A DNA stretch of 14,592 nucleotides from Bacteroidota bacterium (GTDB taxonomy: Bacteria > Bacteroidota > Bacteroidia > Chitinophagales > Chitinophagaceae), in contig JAEYOL010000106.1 of the NCBI GenBank assembly GCA_023411775.1, positions 1 through 14,592 on the forward strand, written 5' to 3'. Positions 7,317 through 13,388 of the stretch are shown in pieces. The notes under the pieces are model-generated. The model searched no databases and was not told where the DNA came from. It was given only the letters and a program-made list of their open reading frames with translations. The position numbers and the translations under genes are program-made. How positions within the stretch are numbered: the stretch's first letter is position 1; each line of letters opens with the position of its first letter.

Positions 7317-7850
7317 ATGCGGAAAGTCTTAGCCATTTCATTCCTCTTCTGTTCCACCTTTATATTCGGCCAGTCGGATCATGAAGAGTTAATACACTGG
7401 AGCGCCGACCGGAAACTTACCTGGGCCGATTATAAAGGCGCTGCCAAACCCGGGTCCGATGTAGCTGCCTCCACTGCTACCTACCTTGGCATTGAATATA
7501 GTTTCAATAGCAAAGGTTTTGGCTATAAGATCACCTGTAGTTTTTCGAAAAATAAATCATGGGGTCTGCATAAGACGGATTATATCCTCGCGCACGAGCA
7601 GGGGCATTTTGATATTGCCGAAATATTTGCCCGCAAGCTCAACCGCGAAATGTCGGCATACAGATTTGATAAGGATAATTTCAAGGAAGACCTGAAAAAT
7701 ATCTACCAAAGAATAACCACGGAAAAAGAGAATATGCAAAATGATTATGATCGGGAGACCAATCATAGCATCCTCAAAGAAAAACAAATGGAGTGGTTAA
7801 AGAAGATCAGCCAGCTGCTTGAAGAATATAAAATCTACGCCGATTACTGA
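7317..7850 (+). CDS. Secreted DUF922-type predicted zinc protease
   Basis: This 177-residue protein starts with a clear signal peptide (MRKVLAISFLFCSTFIFG, then Q). The mature part opens with HWSADRKLTWADYKGAA, the usual opening of DUF922 domains. It then has a strand-rich AASTATYLGIEYSF stretch, and HEQGHFDIAE at residues 93-102, that is an HExxH with a following Glu, as in small zinc proteases. A long charged helix follows, and the YDRETNHS motif near 144-151 is typical of this family. DUF922 proteins are described as predicted secreted zinc-dependent proteases, but activity is generally unproven. The gene lies 99 bases after pckA beyond a terminator, so it probably has its own promoter, which I could not identify. 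It converges with the gene at 7880 with only 29 bases between. Confidence 0.85.
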   Translation: MRKVLAISFLFCSTFIFGQSDHEELIHWSADRKLTWADYKGAAKPGSDVAASTATYLGIEYSFNSKGFGYKITCSFSKNKSWGLHKTDYILAHEQGHFDIAEIFARKLNREMSAYRFDKDNFKEDLKNIYQRITTEKENMQNDYDRETNHSILKEKQMEWLKKISQLLEEYKIYADY

Positions 7851-7879
7851 TCGATCACATTATTCCCATTTCTCCCGCA

Positions 7880-8515
7880 TTACTTGTCAAAATTCATCAC
7901 CTGTTTTCGGGCCACATTCCTGGCGCGTCCATTGGCGTCTATGATCGGGTTGAGTTTGGGAGCTTCCAGGGTGAGCCTGTCTTTGATCTGTTGCTGCAGG
8001 AAAGAACTTTCAGGGTCTACTGACACGTTCTTGATATGAATATCCCCATCGGGTTTGATATCGTATTCAACCAATACATAGTAAGCGCCTTTCTTCACTT
8101 TAGGCGAAGGGATCACTTCAGATCTGATGGTCAGGGTAAGGGAGTCTATAAATGATTTCCAGATCGTGTTGTTGTCTTTTGGCGTTGCATCAGCTACCGG
8201 TGCAGTAAGCGCAGCTGTATCGGCAGCGGTAAGGGTAATGGAAGTGGTGTCTTCACCAGCCGCAAGCGCTTTTTCTTTTTTCGCGGCCAGGACTTCCTGT
8301 ACGATAGAATCAGCTGCTACTTTTTTCATGGAATCTTCTGCGGCCACTTCAGCCGCCTTCATGGCCATATTCTCCCGTATGGTGGCGCTATCCCCTTTCC
8401 GGATGACGGCGCCGGTATCGGCTTTCAGCTTGCCGCCGTATAGGGCTTCTTTTAATGACTGGGATTGAGCTGAAATAGCCAGGAACATCACAAAAACAAA
8501 CAGTAAAGCTTTCAT
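7880..8515 (-). CDS. Secreted Ala-rich protein with TonB-C-like C-terminal domain
   Basis: I do not recognise a named gene. The 211-residue product has a signal peptide (MKALLFVFVMFLAISAQSQ). A low-complexity stretch rich in Ala, Lys, Asp and Glu follows (about residues 45-110) and is probably an extended or helical linker. Residues 117-211 look folded: WKSFIDSLTLTIRSEV, then GAYYVLVEYDIKPDGDIHIKNV, a pattern like TonB C-terminal and related domains, in which a strand of the form V-x-F/Y-x-I-x-x-x-G is followed by a second strand. A conserved-looking LEAPKLNPIIDANGRARN tail follows. There is no transmembrane anchor after the signal peptide, so it is not a classic TonB. It lies 91 bases after the deoxynucleoside kinase on the same strand. 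Export is well supported; function is unknown. Confidence 0.75.
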   Translation of the reverse strand: MKALLFVFVMFLAISAQSQSLKEALYGGKLKADTGAVIRKGDSATIRENMAMKAAEVAAEDSMKKVAADSIVQEVLAAKKEKALAAGEDTTSITLTAADTAALTAPVADATPKDNNTIWKSFIDSLTLTIRSEVIPSPKVKKGAYYVLVEYDIKPDGDIHIKNVSVDPESSFLQQQIKDRLTLEAPKLNPIIDANGRARNVARKQVMNFDK

Positions 8516-8606
8516 CTGAATACTTTTATCGTTATCGCCCTAATAAACCGGGCCCGGATTGTTCACAAGTTAGTTTTTCCCGGCAGACGGATAAGCCTAA
8601 AAACAG

Positions 8607-9242
8607 TTAAAATAGACCATAGAGCTGGGCATCCACCTTAGTTATGATCTCGCCCAGGTCTTCTTCTTTCTCCGCGAATTTGTTTTTATCCACATCAATG
8701 ATCAGCAATTGGCCCTCTTTGTATCCGTCTATCCATTTATTATAATACTCATTGAGGCGTTTCAGGTAATCAAGCCGGATATTTTCTTCATATTCGCGGC
8801 CTCTTTTCTGGATCTGGCCCACCAGGGTGGGAACAGAAGCATTCAAATAGATCAATAGGTCGGGTGGCTGAACAAGTGTTTTAAGTGTCTGGAAAAAATT
8901 ATAATAATTGTCAAAGTCTCTCTTACTCATCAGTCCCATCTCGTGCAGGTTGGGAGCAAAGATGTTAGCGTCTTCATAGATGGTGCGATCCTGTATCACG
9001 GTCTCCGTGCCTTTTTGGATCTCCACCAGTTGTTGCAAGCGGCTGTTGAGAAAATAAATCTGAAGATTAAAACTCCACCGTGGCATGTCCTCGTAAAAAT
9101 CCATGAGGTATGGATTGTGATCCACATCTTCAAAATTCGGTATCCATTTATAGTGCTTGCTGAGCATCTCGGTCAGCGTGGTTTTGCCAGCACCGATATT
9201 GCCGGCTACAGCGATATGTTTTGGTTTCTTCGTTTTTGCCAT
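8607..9242 (-). CDS. Deoxynucleoside kinase (dNK/dGK/dAK family)
   Basis: This 211-residue cytoplasmic enzyme phosphorylates deoxynucleosides for salvage. Visible motifs are the P-loop GNIGAGKT at 14-21, the E-D region NFEDVDHNPY, W56 with FNLQIYFLNSR for base binding, QDRTIYEDANIF at 84-95 with the DR pair at 85-86, and the lid motif KRGREYE near 147-152. These place it in the deoxyguanosine/deoxyadenosine kinase type rather than thymidine kinase; the exact nucleoside cannot be read from sequence. Length is typical. It is downstream of trpS on the same strand with an 82-base gap that contains a plausible promoter, so it may be transcribed separately. Confidence 0.93.
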   Translation of the reverse strand: MAKTKKPKHIAVAGNIGAGKTTLTEMLSKHYKWIPNFEDVDHNPYLMDFYEDMPRWSFNLQIYFLNSRLQQLVEIQKGTETVIQDRTIYEDANIFAPNLHEMGLMSKRDFDNYYNFFQTLKTLVQPPDLLIYLNASVPTLVGQIQKRGREYEENIRLDYLKRLNEYYNKWIDGYKEGQLLIIDVDKNKFAEKEEDLGEIITKVDAQLYGLF

Positions 9243-9276
9243 AAAAATCGGGGTCAGGGGTCTAGGGCCGGAAAGA

Positions 9277-9308
9277 TAAATATAAAATTATCCTGAAAAT
9301 ACCGGCAA
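9277..9308 (-). promoter_or_regulatory. Possible promoter of the deoxynucleoside kinase gene
   Basis: On the minus strand, TTG (9308-9306), a 21-base spacer and TATATTTA (9284-9277) match the Bacteroidota elements with one mismatch in the -7 octamer. Transcription would start around 9271, giving a leader of about 30 bases before the ATG at 9242. Confidence 0.4.
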
Positions 9309-9324
9309 TCAATTTAAACGGTGA

Positions 9325-10329
9325 TTAGAAATACTTCATTCCCATGGCCTGTCTAACCAGGTCGATCGTGACTGCCGCGCTTTTTCTCGCCTTTTCGCGA
9401 CCCATTTCAATCACGTCCGCCAGGTATTTTTCATCCCGGTAAATGGCTTCGGCCTTTTCGCGAATGGGCCTGATGAACTGAACCATATCCTCTGCGAGTT
9501 GCTTTTTCATATCCCCGTAACGTATCGTGCAGTTGTTGAAATCAGCATCGAATTTCTTCCATACCTCTTCCGCACTTACCAGCTTCATGAGCATAAAAAA
9601 ATTCTCGATATAATCAGGCTTTTCTGCATTCATAGATGTAGGACCACTATCGGTTTTGGCCTTCATTACTTTTTTCCGGATCAGTTCATCATCATCTGCG
9701 AGATAAAGCGTAGCCATCTGGTTTTCGCTCTTGCTCATTTTGCCGGCTCCATCAAGACTTGGTACTTTCAACAGGTTTTCACCGAAATTAAAAGCATAGG
9801 GATCAGGGAACACTTCACTGTAACGATGATTGAAGCGATCCACAAAATTTCTCGCGATCTCCAGGTGTTGTTCCTGGTCTTTTCCCACGGGAACATATTT
9901 CGCACGGTGAATAAGGATATCAGCTGCCATCAGAACGGGATAAGTCAGCAAGCCAACGTTTACATTCTGCGGTTGTAGCCTTACTTTATCTTTGAAGGTG
10001 GGCGTTTTCTCAAGTTCACCCTTATAGGCCAGCATATTCAGCAACATGTATAGCTCCGCGATCTCGGGAACTGAACTTTGCAGGTACAGGGCAGCTCTCT
10101 CCGGGTTGAGCCCGGCTGCGATATTTTCTGCGAGTACCCGTAATACGCTGTTTCGTAATTCTTTTGTATCCGGATGCGTGGTCAATGAGTGCCAGTCAGC
10201 TACCATAAAATAGCACTCATACTCATCCTGCATTTTTACATAGTTCTGCAGCGCCCCGAAATAATTGCCCAGGTGCAAAAAACCAGTGGGGCGAATACCA
10301 CTCATTACTTTTTCTTTCCCCTTTTCCAT
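9325..10329 (-). CDS. trpS: Tryptophan--tRNA ligase
   Basis: This 334-residue class I aminoacyl-tRNA synthetase charges tRNA-Trp. The N-terminus SGIRPTGFLHLGNYFGAL contains the HIGH-type signature HLGN at 19-22. YFMVADWHSLTTH follows, then the specificity region with AADILIHRAKYVPVGKDQEQHLE (about 135-157), and KMSKS at 197-201. The C-terminal part is the helical anticodon-binding region. Length is usual for bacterial TrpRS. The ATG at 10329 lies a few residues before the first conserved strand, which fits. It is divergent from gatC across 130 bases. I see no T-box leader or trp operator. Confidence 0.97.
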   Translation of the reverse strand: MEKGKEKVMSGIRPTGFLHLGNYFGALQNYVKMQDEYECYFMVADWHSLTTHPDTKELRNSVLRVLAENIAAGLNPERAALYLQSSVPEIAELYMLLNMLAYKGELEKTPTFKDKVRLQPQNVNVGLLTYPVLMAADILIHRAKYVPVGKDQEQHLEIARNFVDRFNHRYSEVFPDPYAFNFGENLLKVPSLDGAGKMSKSENQMATLYLADDDELIRKKVMKAKTDSGPTSMNAEKPDYIENFFMLMKLVSAEEVWKKFDADFNNCTIRYGDMKKQLAEDMVQFIRPIREKAEAIYRDEKYLADVIEMGREKARKSAAVTIDLVRQAMGMKYF

Positions 10330-10336
10330 AAGGCGG

Positions 10337-10344
10337 CGAAGATA
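10337..10344 (-). promoter_or_regulatory. Possible -7 box of trpS
   Basis: The minus-strand octamer TATCTTCG differs from TAnnTTTG at one base and ends 7 bases before the trpS ATG. A TTG occurs upstream but with a 26-base gap, longer than the usual 19-21. If used, the message would have a leader of a few bases at most. Weak support. Confidence 0.25.
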
Positions 10345-10447
10345 GTAAAATCAGTGGTTGTCCTCGTAGCCAACAGCATTTCCACCTACTCAACCCGGAC
10401 CCACCTTTTCCCAACCCTATACCAATCGGGTACAAATCCCCAATTAC

Positions 10448-10455
10448 TATATTTG
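10448..10455 (+). promoter_or_regulatory. -7 box of gatC placed 4 bases before the start codon
   Basis: TATATTTG matches TAnnTTTG exactly and ends only 4 bases before the gatC ATG at 10460. Transcription from it would begin at or within a few bases of the start codon, giving a leaderless or nearly leaderless message. No TTG is found at the normal -33 distance (around 10424-10427), so the match is to one element only. Confidence 0.4.
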
Positions 10456-10459
10456 CCAG

Positions 10460-10783
10460 ATGGAAGTCAACGACGAACTGGTGGATAAACTGGCTCACCT
10501 CTCAAGGTTGCAATTCAACGACGAAGAGAAACAGGAAATAAAAAAAGACCTGCAGAAAATGATTGTCTTTGTCGAAAAATTAAATGAACTTGACCTGGAA
10601 GGAGTTGAGCCGATGTTGCATATGAGCGATGAAGTAAATGTGTTGCGCGAAGATGTGGTGAAAGGTTCGGTTGATCGTACAGAAGCCTTAAAGAATGCTC
10701 CCTCCCACGACGACCAGTTTTTTAAAGTGCCCAAAGTGATAAAAGCACCTGGTCAGTCGAACGAAGAAATACAGAACCAGTAA
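10460..10783 (+). CDS. gatC: Asp-tRNA(Asn)/Glu-tRNA(Gln) amidotransferase subunit C
   Basis: This 107-residue protein is the small stabilising subunit of the GatCAB complex, which converts misacylated Glu-tRNA(Gln) and/or Asp-tRNA(Asn) to the correct form. The sequence fits: VDKLAHLSRLQFNDEEKQEIKKDLQKMIVFVEKLNELDLEGVEPM, then LREDVV and the FKVPKVIK tail. This tail wraps the GatA subunit in known structures. Length is slightly above the family's usual 95-100 because of a short polar C-terminal extension. gatA and gatB are not in the window, so the subunits are dispersed. The ATG at 10460 places the first conserved helix at residue 4, which fixes the start despite the promoter box just upstream. 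An ABC ATPase gene follows after 26 bases and is probably cotranscribed. Confidence 0.95.
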   Translation: MEVNDELVDKLAHLSRLQFNDEEKQEIKKDLQKMIVFVEKLNELDLEGVEPMLHMSDEVNVLREDVVKGSVDRTEALKNAPSHDDQFFKVPKVIKAPGQSNEEIQNQ

Positions 10784-10809
10784 TCATAAACTGTACTCAA
10801 CTATTCTTG

Positions 10810-11565
10810 ATGACGGTAAAAACAACAGGATATAACCAGGAATCCACAGGAGAAAAAAAACCAATCATACATCTCGAAGGTATTCGTAAGAATTACTACA
10901 TGGGAAAGAATGTGCTGGAAGTATTGAAAGGTGTATCACTCAACATATTTAAAAATGAATACGTGGCGTTGATGGGTCCTTCCGGCTCAGGTAAAAGTAC
11001 GCTGATGAATATTCTCGGCTGCCTGGATACACCAACTGCGGGAAAATATATCCTGAACCAGCTTGATGTAAGTAAAATGGAAGACAACGCGCTTGCGGAA
11101 GTGCGTAATAAAGAAATCGGATTTGTATTTCAGCAATTCAATTTGCTGCCACGGTTAACTGCCCTCGAAAACGTTGCACTCCCGCTTGTGTATGCGGGCA
11201 TGAGTAAAAAACAACGTAATGAAAAAGCGATGCATGTGCTCGATATGGTCAATCTCTCGGACCGTAGTCATCACCGTCCTAATGAACTTAGTGGTGGGCA
11301 ATCGCAAAGGGTGGCTATTGCAAGGGCTTTGGTAAATGACCCGGCGCTGATCCTGGCTGATGAACCCACCGGTAACCTGGATACAAAAACCTCCTACGAG
11401 ATCATGGAGATATTCAACACCATTTATTCAGGAGGTAATACGATCGTATTGGTTACGCACGAGGAAGATATTGCCAACCATGCGCACCGTATCATCCGCC
11501 TGCGCGATGGCGTGATAGAAAAAGATACAAAGAACGAAAACGCAGGCATGTATGCACCTCATTAA
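10810..11565 (+). CDS. ABC transporter ATPase, LolD/MacB family, no permease nearby
   Basis: From the ATG at 10810 this gives 251 residues; the TTG codon just before it is not needed. It is a complete ABC ATPase: Walker A GPSGSGKST at 56-64, Q-loop at about 108, signature LSGGQSQRVAIARAL from 160, Walker B LILADEP near 180-186 and the switch His at 217. The TPTAGKYILNQLDVSKM segment and ENVALPLVYAG stretch are typical of the MacB/LolD/FtsE-like group, which powers mechanotransmission or lipoprotein release rather than classic import. About 20 extra N-terminal residues and a short C-terminal tail exceed a minimal LolD. No FtsX/MacB-type permease is adjacent: gatC lies before it and a PduO adenosyltransferase after it. 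The partner must be encoded elsewhere. Confidence 0.9.
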   Translation: MTVKTTGYNQESTGEKKPIIHLEGIRKNYYMGKNVLEVLKGVSLNIFKNEYVALMGPSGSGKSTLMNILGCLDTPTAGKYILNQLDVSKMEDNALAEVRNKEIGFVFQQFNLLPRLTALENVALPLVYAGMSKKQRNEKAMHVLDMVNLSDRSHHRPNELSGGQSQRVAIARALVNDPALILADEPTGNLDTKTSYEIMEIFNTIYSGGNTIVLVTHEEDIANHAHRIIRLRDGVIEKDTKNENAGMYAPH

Positions 11566-11622
11566 TCCGGGATAACTCAGCATTCATCATTACAATCTTC
11601 CTACACTAAAAATCCGTTTCGC

Positions 11623-12183
11623 ATGTCAATGAAGATCTATACTAAAACAGGTGACAAGGGAACAACCTCTTTGATCGGCGGTACAAAAGTTTCAAAAGCA
11701 CATTTACGTATAGAAGCCTATGGAACAGTTGATGAACTCAATTCCTATATCGGTTTGTGTAAGGACTTGTTGAATGACGAAAACAGCAATAAAACGCTTC
11801 AGGAGATCCAGGATCGTTTATTCACGATTGGCTCAGCCCTGGCATGTGACCCCGAAAAGGAAACAAAGATGGACATCCCTGATCTTAAAGAAGAAGATAT
11901 TCAGTTATTGGAAAAAGAAATTGACCGTATGACGGATACGCTGCCCGTGATGAAATCATTTATACTGCCTGGTGGTCATCCTCAAGTTTCCCATCTGCAT
12001 ATTGCACGCTGCGTTTGTCGCCGTGCAGAACGTTGCTGTGTAAGGCTGTCAATAGATAACCAGGAAGTGGATCCTGTGATAACTAAATACCTGAACCGCT
12101 TAAGCGACTATCTTTTTACGCTGGCGCGATACACCGGGCAACAGTTGGGGGTTGAGGACCAGCCCTGGAAACCGAGATTATGA
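11623..12183 (+). CDS. Cob(I)alamin adenosyltransferase, PduO type
   Basis: This 186-residue enzyme transfers the 5'-deoxyadenosyl group of ATP to reduced corrinoid to make coenzyme B12. The PduO/MMAB signatures are present: TKTGDKGTTSLIGGTKVSK near 7-25 (ATP-binding), RIEAYGTVDELNSYIG at 29-44, FILPGG at 113-118, and the helix RCVCRRAER at 129-137 with the catalytic Arg residues, then YLNRLSDYLFTLAR. Length is typical. It is not the CobA or EutT type. A second ATG two codons in (11629) is also possible. It follows the ABC ATPase by 57 bases on the same strand and may be the last gene of a gatC operon. No B12-dependent enzyme or cobalamin riboswitch is seen nearby. Confidence 0.94.
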   Translation: MSMKIYTKTGDKGTTSLIGGTKVSKAHLRIEAYGTVDELNSYIGLCKDLLNDENSNKTLQEIQDRLFTIGSALACDPEKETKMDIPDLKEEDIQLLEKEIDRMTDTLPVMKSFILPGGHPQVSHLHIARCVCRRAERCCVRLSIDNQEVDPVITKYLNRLSDYLFTLARYTGQQLGVEDQPWKPRL

Positions 12184-12228
12184 AATCTCAATTAATTGCT
12201 TAGTCAACATGATTATCATTGATGGGTG

Positions 12229-12891
12229 CTATACCAGGTCACTTACGATCCTTCCATCTTTCATATGAAGCACCCGGTCGCTTAGTTTCGCCAGTTCTTC
12301 ATTGTGTGTTACGATGAGGAAGGTTTGGTTGAATTCGTCCCTAAGTTTAAAAAATAACTGGTGAAGATCTTTGGCGTTAGCCGAATCCAGGTTGCCGGTG
12401 GGTTCATCAGCCATCACAATATCTGGTTTATTGATCAGGGCCCTGGCCACGGCAACGCGTTGTTGCTCCCCGCCTGAAAGCTGGTTGGGTTTATTTTCCA
12501 TACGGTGTGAAAGACCGAGCATCTGCAAAAGGCGGAGCGCTTCCTCTTTTACTTCATTCTTTTTCCGGCCCGCCAGCCAGCCCGGGATACATACATTTTC
12601 CAGGGCGGTGAATTCGGGTAGCAGGTGGTGAAACTGGAAGACAAATCCTATATGTTTATTCCTGAAGGCGGCCAGTTTTTTGGGTGTCAATGTGTGCACT
12701 TGAGTATTGTTCATGCTGACGATTCCCGAGTCGGCTTTGTCGAGGGTACCGAGGATATGCAGCAGGGTGCTTTTCCCCGAGCCTGATGGGCCAACGATAC
12801 TGACCACCTCGCCTTTTCTGATCTCCATATCCACCCCTTTCAGGACCTCTACCGTATCAAATTTTTTATGTATGTTTTTGCCGGAAATCAT
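12229..12891 (-). CDS. ABC transporter ATPase, LolD-like, no permease nearby
   Basis: From the ATG at 12891 this gives 220 residues, the usual LolD size; a TTG codon just upstream is in frame but unnecessary. The complete ATPase has Walker A GPSGSGKST at 34-42, Q-loop in FVFQFHHLLPEFTALENV, signature LSGGEQQRVAVARAL at 138-152, Walker B VMADEPTGNLD near 159-169, and the switch His at 196. The sequence style (LLPEFTALENV, GEQQRVAVARAL, EPTGNLD) is that of LolD, the ATPase of the LolCDE lipoprotein-release complex. A MacB-type or FtsE-type partner cannot be excluded. No LolC/E-type permease is adjacent. It converges with the PduO gene across 45 bases, in which I see no good terminator. It has a well-formed promoter upstream. 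Confidence 0.9.
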   Translation of the reverse strand: MISGKNIHKKFDTVEVLKGVDMEIRKGEVVSIVGPSGSGKSTLLHILGTLDKADSGIVSMNNTQVHTLTPKKLAAFRNKHIGFVFQFHHLLPEFTALENVCIPGWLAGRKKNEVKEEALRLLQMLGLSHRMENKPNQLSGGEQQRVAVARALINKPDIVMADEPTGNLDSANAKDLHQLFFKLRDEFNQTFLIVTHNEELAKLSDRVLHMKDGRIVSDLV

Positions 12892-12914
12892 CAATTAAAT
12901 CCTTTTAAATTAAT

Positions 12915-12946
12915 CAAATATCAGTAAAAACCCGGCGGAAGGCAAA
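12915..12946 (-). promoter_or_regulatory. Promoter of the LolD-like gene
   Basis: On the minus strand TTTG (12946-12943), a 20-base spacer and GATATTTG (12922-12915) match the Bacteroidota elements with one mismatch at the first base of the -7 octamer. Transcription would start about 12909, giving a leader of just under 20 bases before the ATG at 12891. Confidence 0.5.
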
Positions 12947-12954
12947 ACGGGTTT
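12928..12954. repeat. Inverted repeat overlapping the LolD-gene promoter
   Basis: AAACCCG (12928-12934) and CGGGTTT (12948-12954) form a perfect 7-base inverted repeat with a 13-base centre. The repeat spans the -33 element and most of the spacer of the promoter above, so a bound protein would block it. The centre-to-centre distance of 20 bases is about two helical turns, which suits a dimer. It could also be a terminator-like fold on the plus strand, though no gene ends there. Confidence 0.35.
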
Positions 12955-13008
12955 CCGGGGGGTGGGAAACTTTATGAAATTATTCAACATCCGGCTAACA
13001 ACTAAGGA

Positions 13009-13039
13009 TTTGGAAAATTCGTTAATACTGCTACATTTG
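13009..13039 (+). promoter_or_regulatory. Consensus promoter of the DUF2795 gene
   Basis: TTTG (13009-13012), exactly 19 bases, then TACATTTG (13032-13039) is a perfect match to the Bacteroidota housekeeping promoter. Transcription would start around 13045, about 60 bases before the ATG at 13106. It lies inside a longer open frame beginning at 12962, which argues that the longer frame is not the gene. Confidence 0.7.
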
Positions 13040-13105
13040 CGGAAAATTGGGGTAGTAGACCCTGCCCTCAAAACCCGGATTTTTAATTCATTAAACCTTT
13101 CGAGT

Positions 13106-13330
13106 ATGTTTTGGACATTAGAATTGGCTTCCTATCTTGAAGATGCTCCCTGGCCTGCAACCAAGGACGAACTGATCGATTACTCGATCCGTTCTGGCGC
13201 ACCAATCGAGGTGGTGGAAAACCTGCAGGAACTCGAAGACGAAGGTCAGGATGTATATGAGACTATTGAAGACATCTGGCCAGACTATCCTACCCAGGAA
13301 GATTTTCTTTTCAATGAAGACGAATACTAA
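13106..13330 (+). CDS. Small acidic DUF2795-family protein
   Basis: From the ATG at 13106 the product is 74 residues starting MFWTLELASYLEDAPW. It matches the small, highly conserved Bacteroidota DUF2795 proteins, with PATKDELIDYSIRSGAP, VVENLQELEDEG and a C-terminal DIWPDYPTQEDFLFNEDEY. It is very acidic and probably a compact helical cytoplasmic protein; no biochemical function is known. The frame is open upstream to an ATG at 12962, but those 48 extra residues do not resemble the family and lie over a consensus promoter, so I chose the internal ATG. The gene stands alone with its own promoter and terminator and converges with fabI. Confidence 0.88.
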   Translation: MFWTLELASYLEDAPWPATKDELIDYSIRSGAPIEVVENLQELEDEGQDVYETIEDIWPDYPTQEDFLFNEDEY

Positions 13331-13357
13331 ACATTGAGCAACAGCCTGAAAAAATTA

Positions 13358-13377
13358 AAGCCTCCATCCGGAGGCTT
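13358..13377. terminator. Strong bidirectional terminator between the DUF2795 gene and fabI
   Basis: AAGCCTCC (13358-13365) and GGAGGCTT (13370-13377) form a perfect 8-base-pair GC-rich stem with a 4-base loop. T-rich sequence follows on the plus strand and a run of A/T follows on the other side. It lies 27 bases after the DUF2795 stop and 11 bases after the fabI stop, so it can end both converging transcripts. Confidence 0.85.
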
Positions 13378-13388
13378 CTTTATTATTT

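Noticed and set aside
8548..8557. CCGGGCCCGG palindrome between the deoxynucleoside kinase and the Ala-rich gene
   Set aside because: With a 4-base loop only three pairs remain and the following T run is poor, so it is not a convincing terminator; a 10-base GC palindrome can be chance.
10330..10459. T-box or trp-type regulatory leader upstream of trpS
   Set aside because: The spacer is only 130 bases, shared with a divergent gene, and has no T-box sequence or stem I-like fold that I can see.
10807..10809. TTG start for the ABC ATPase (and the same at 12892-12894 for the other)
   Set aside because: An ATG follows at once in both cases, so the TTG adds only one residue and is not needed.
11566..11622. 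Cobalamin riboswitch before the PduO gene
   Set aside because: The 57-base gap is too short for the aptamer and lacks the B12-box pattern.
12962..13105. Upstream in-frame extension of the DUF2795 protein
   Set aside because: The extra residues do not resemble the family, and a consensus promoter lies inside them.
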